From Trueperaceae bacterium (GTDB lineage: Bacteria > Deinococcota > Deinococci > Deinococcales > Trueperaceae), in the NCBI GenBank assembly GCA_019454765.1, contig JACFNR010000005.1, positions 1,768-40,123 of the forward strand: a DNA stretch of 38,356 nucleotides. The letters run 5' to 3'. The position numbers were made by a program, and so were the translations under genes. The number at the start of each line of letters is the position of its first letter. Position 1 is the stretch's first letter. A model generated the notes under the pieces. It ran no database searches and was not told the DNA's origin. It was given only the letters and a program-made list of their open reading frames with translations. Of this stretch, positions 37,582-38,356 are shown piece after piece.

Positions 37582-38306
37582 TCTACGACGACGCGCCCGA
37601 CCTCTACGACCTCCAGTACGCGGCCTACCGCGACGACATCCCGTTCTACCTTCGGCTCGCCGACGAGCTCGGCGGGCCCGTGCTGGAGCTGGGGGCCGGC
37701 ACCGGCAGGGTCACGGCGGCGTTGGCCCGCGCCGGCCACGCCGTCGTCGCGGTGGACGCCGCGCCGGCCATGTTGGCGCGGGCGGGCCGGCGCCTCCCGG
37801 AAGGCGCCACCGTCGAGCTCGTCGAGGCCGACATGCGCGAGCTCGACCTCGGCCGCGAGTTCCCGCTCGTCATCGCCCCCTTCAACACGCTCATGCACGC
37901 CTACACCGTGCCGGACCAGGACCGCACCCTGACGGGCGTGCGCCGCCACCTGGCGCCGGGCGGCACCTTCGCGTTCGACCTGTTCAGGCCGCACCTCGGC
38001 CAGCTGGGGGTGGTGAGGCGCGAGCCGACCTGGGCAGGGCTCGGCGAGCACATTGACCTCTTCCTCGTGCAGGACCACGACCCCGACGCGCAGCTACTCG
38101 AGAGCGTGTACTACCTCGACGTCCGCTCGCCTGACGGCGCCATCACGCGGCGCCGCACGCGCCTCCTGCAGCGCTACTACCACCGCTTCGAGCTCGAGCG
38201 CGCGCTGGCGCAGGCCGGGTTCGGTCGGGTGCGGCTCTTCGGCGGCTTCGACAGGGGGCGCCTGGAGGCGTCGAGCGCGCTGATGGTGGGTCTGGCCGGC
38301 GGCTGA
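37578..38306 (+). CDS. class I SAM-dependent methyltransferase
   Basis: 242 residues. It starts IYDDAPDLYDLQYAAYRDD, a common opening of this family. Motif I is VLELGAGTGRVTAALA, followed by the acidic end of beta-2 in VAVDAAPAMLARA, VEADMREL, and PFNTLMHAY at motif IV. The C-terminal half matches the Methyltransf_25 or 11-like group with RYYHRFELERALAQAGF. The substrate is unknown; its place at the end of the envelope operon allows a lipid or sugar target, but this is inference. The GTG start overlaps the ABC exporter stop. Confidence 0.85.
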   Translation: MIYDDAPDLYDLQYAAYRDDIPFYLRLADELGGPVLELGAGTGRVTAALARAGHAVVAVDAAPAMLARAGRRLPEGATVELVEADMRELDLGREFPLVIAPFNTLMHAYTVPDQDRTLTGVRRHLAPGGTFAFDLFRPHLGQLGVVRREPTWAGLGEHIDLFLVQDHDPDAQLLESVYYLDVRSPDGAITRRRTRLLQRYYHRFELERALAQAGFGRVRLFGGFDRGRLEASSALMVGLAGG

Positions 38307-38322
38307 AGGGCGGCCCCGCCCT
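38307..38322 (+). terminator. short inverted repeat after the last gene of the operon
   Basis: AGGGCGG and CCGCCCT, separated by CC, sit immediately after the methyltransferase stop. There is no T-run, so this is only a possible transcript end. Confidence 0.3.
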
Positions 38323-38356
38323 CGTCGTGGTCGCTGGACCGTCTCAGGGCGCGCCC

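Overview
The window is about 38 kb of very GC-rich, gene-dense chromosome with no mobile elements, rRNA, tRNA or CRISPR visible. Several features suggest a Deinococcota-type diderm, possibly Trueperaceae-like: a long TL5/CTC-type L25, TANNNT -10 boxes placed almost directly before start codons (leaderless style), a T-box before valS, hut genes and mreB. This placement is inference from gene content and style, not from a marker tree. All genes look intact, and most are packed with 4-nt ATGA/GTGA overlaps.

Layout. (1) 1-2512, plus strand: prs, rplY/ctc (L25) and pth, a widely conserved trio. (2) 2550-6464, minus strand: pstS-pstC-pstA-pstB, a complete phosphate ABC importer. (3) 6569-9459, plus strand: hutU-hutI, converging on hutH-hutG (minus, 9470-11964). 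HutH, HutU, HutI and HutG together form a full histidine-to-glutamate route. hutH and hutG are translationally chained to valS (11961-14609), which has a T-box leader with a GUC (Val) specifier at 14610-14945. (4) An Mrp/ApbC Fe-S carrier ATPase (minus) is divergent from a predicted transmembrane pseudokinase, followed by guaA and an EVE-domain gene. (5) hrcA, then a three-gene block at 20831-26494 of unrecognised function: a roadblock/LC7-domain protein, a secreted or membrane-anchored protein and a large coiled-coil protein. The first and third share a related N-terminal domain. tsaE and tsaB are chained directly behind it. (6) 27681-38306: mreB, an S55 (SpoIVB-type) peptidase-like exported protein, lpxD, lpxC, a Gfo/Idh/MocA oxidoreductase, fabZ, lpxA, an LpxB-like glycosyltransferase, an MsbA-like ABC exporter and a SAM methyltransferase. 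Gaps are 6 nt or less throughout, so this reads as one envelope-biogenesis operon.

How they work together. The last operon couples cell-shape machinery (MreB) to the early lipid A pathway and a flippase-like exporter, which implies a lipid A-like outer-membrane lipid. The T-box operon ties two histidine-catabolic enzymes to valine-tRNA sensing. The strongest candidates for an undescribed system are the roadblock/membrane/coiled-coil block and the pseudokinase. The best regulatory find is the valS T-box, which lacks a U-tract and carries a hairpin that masks the ribosome binding site.
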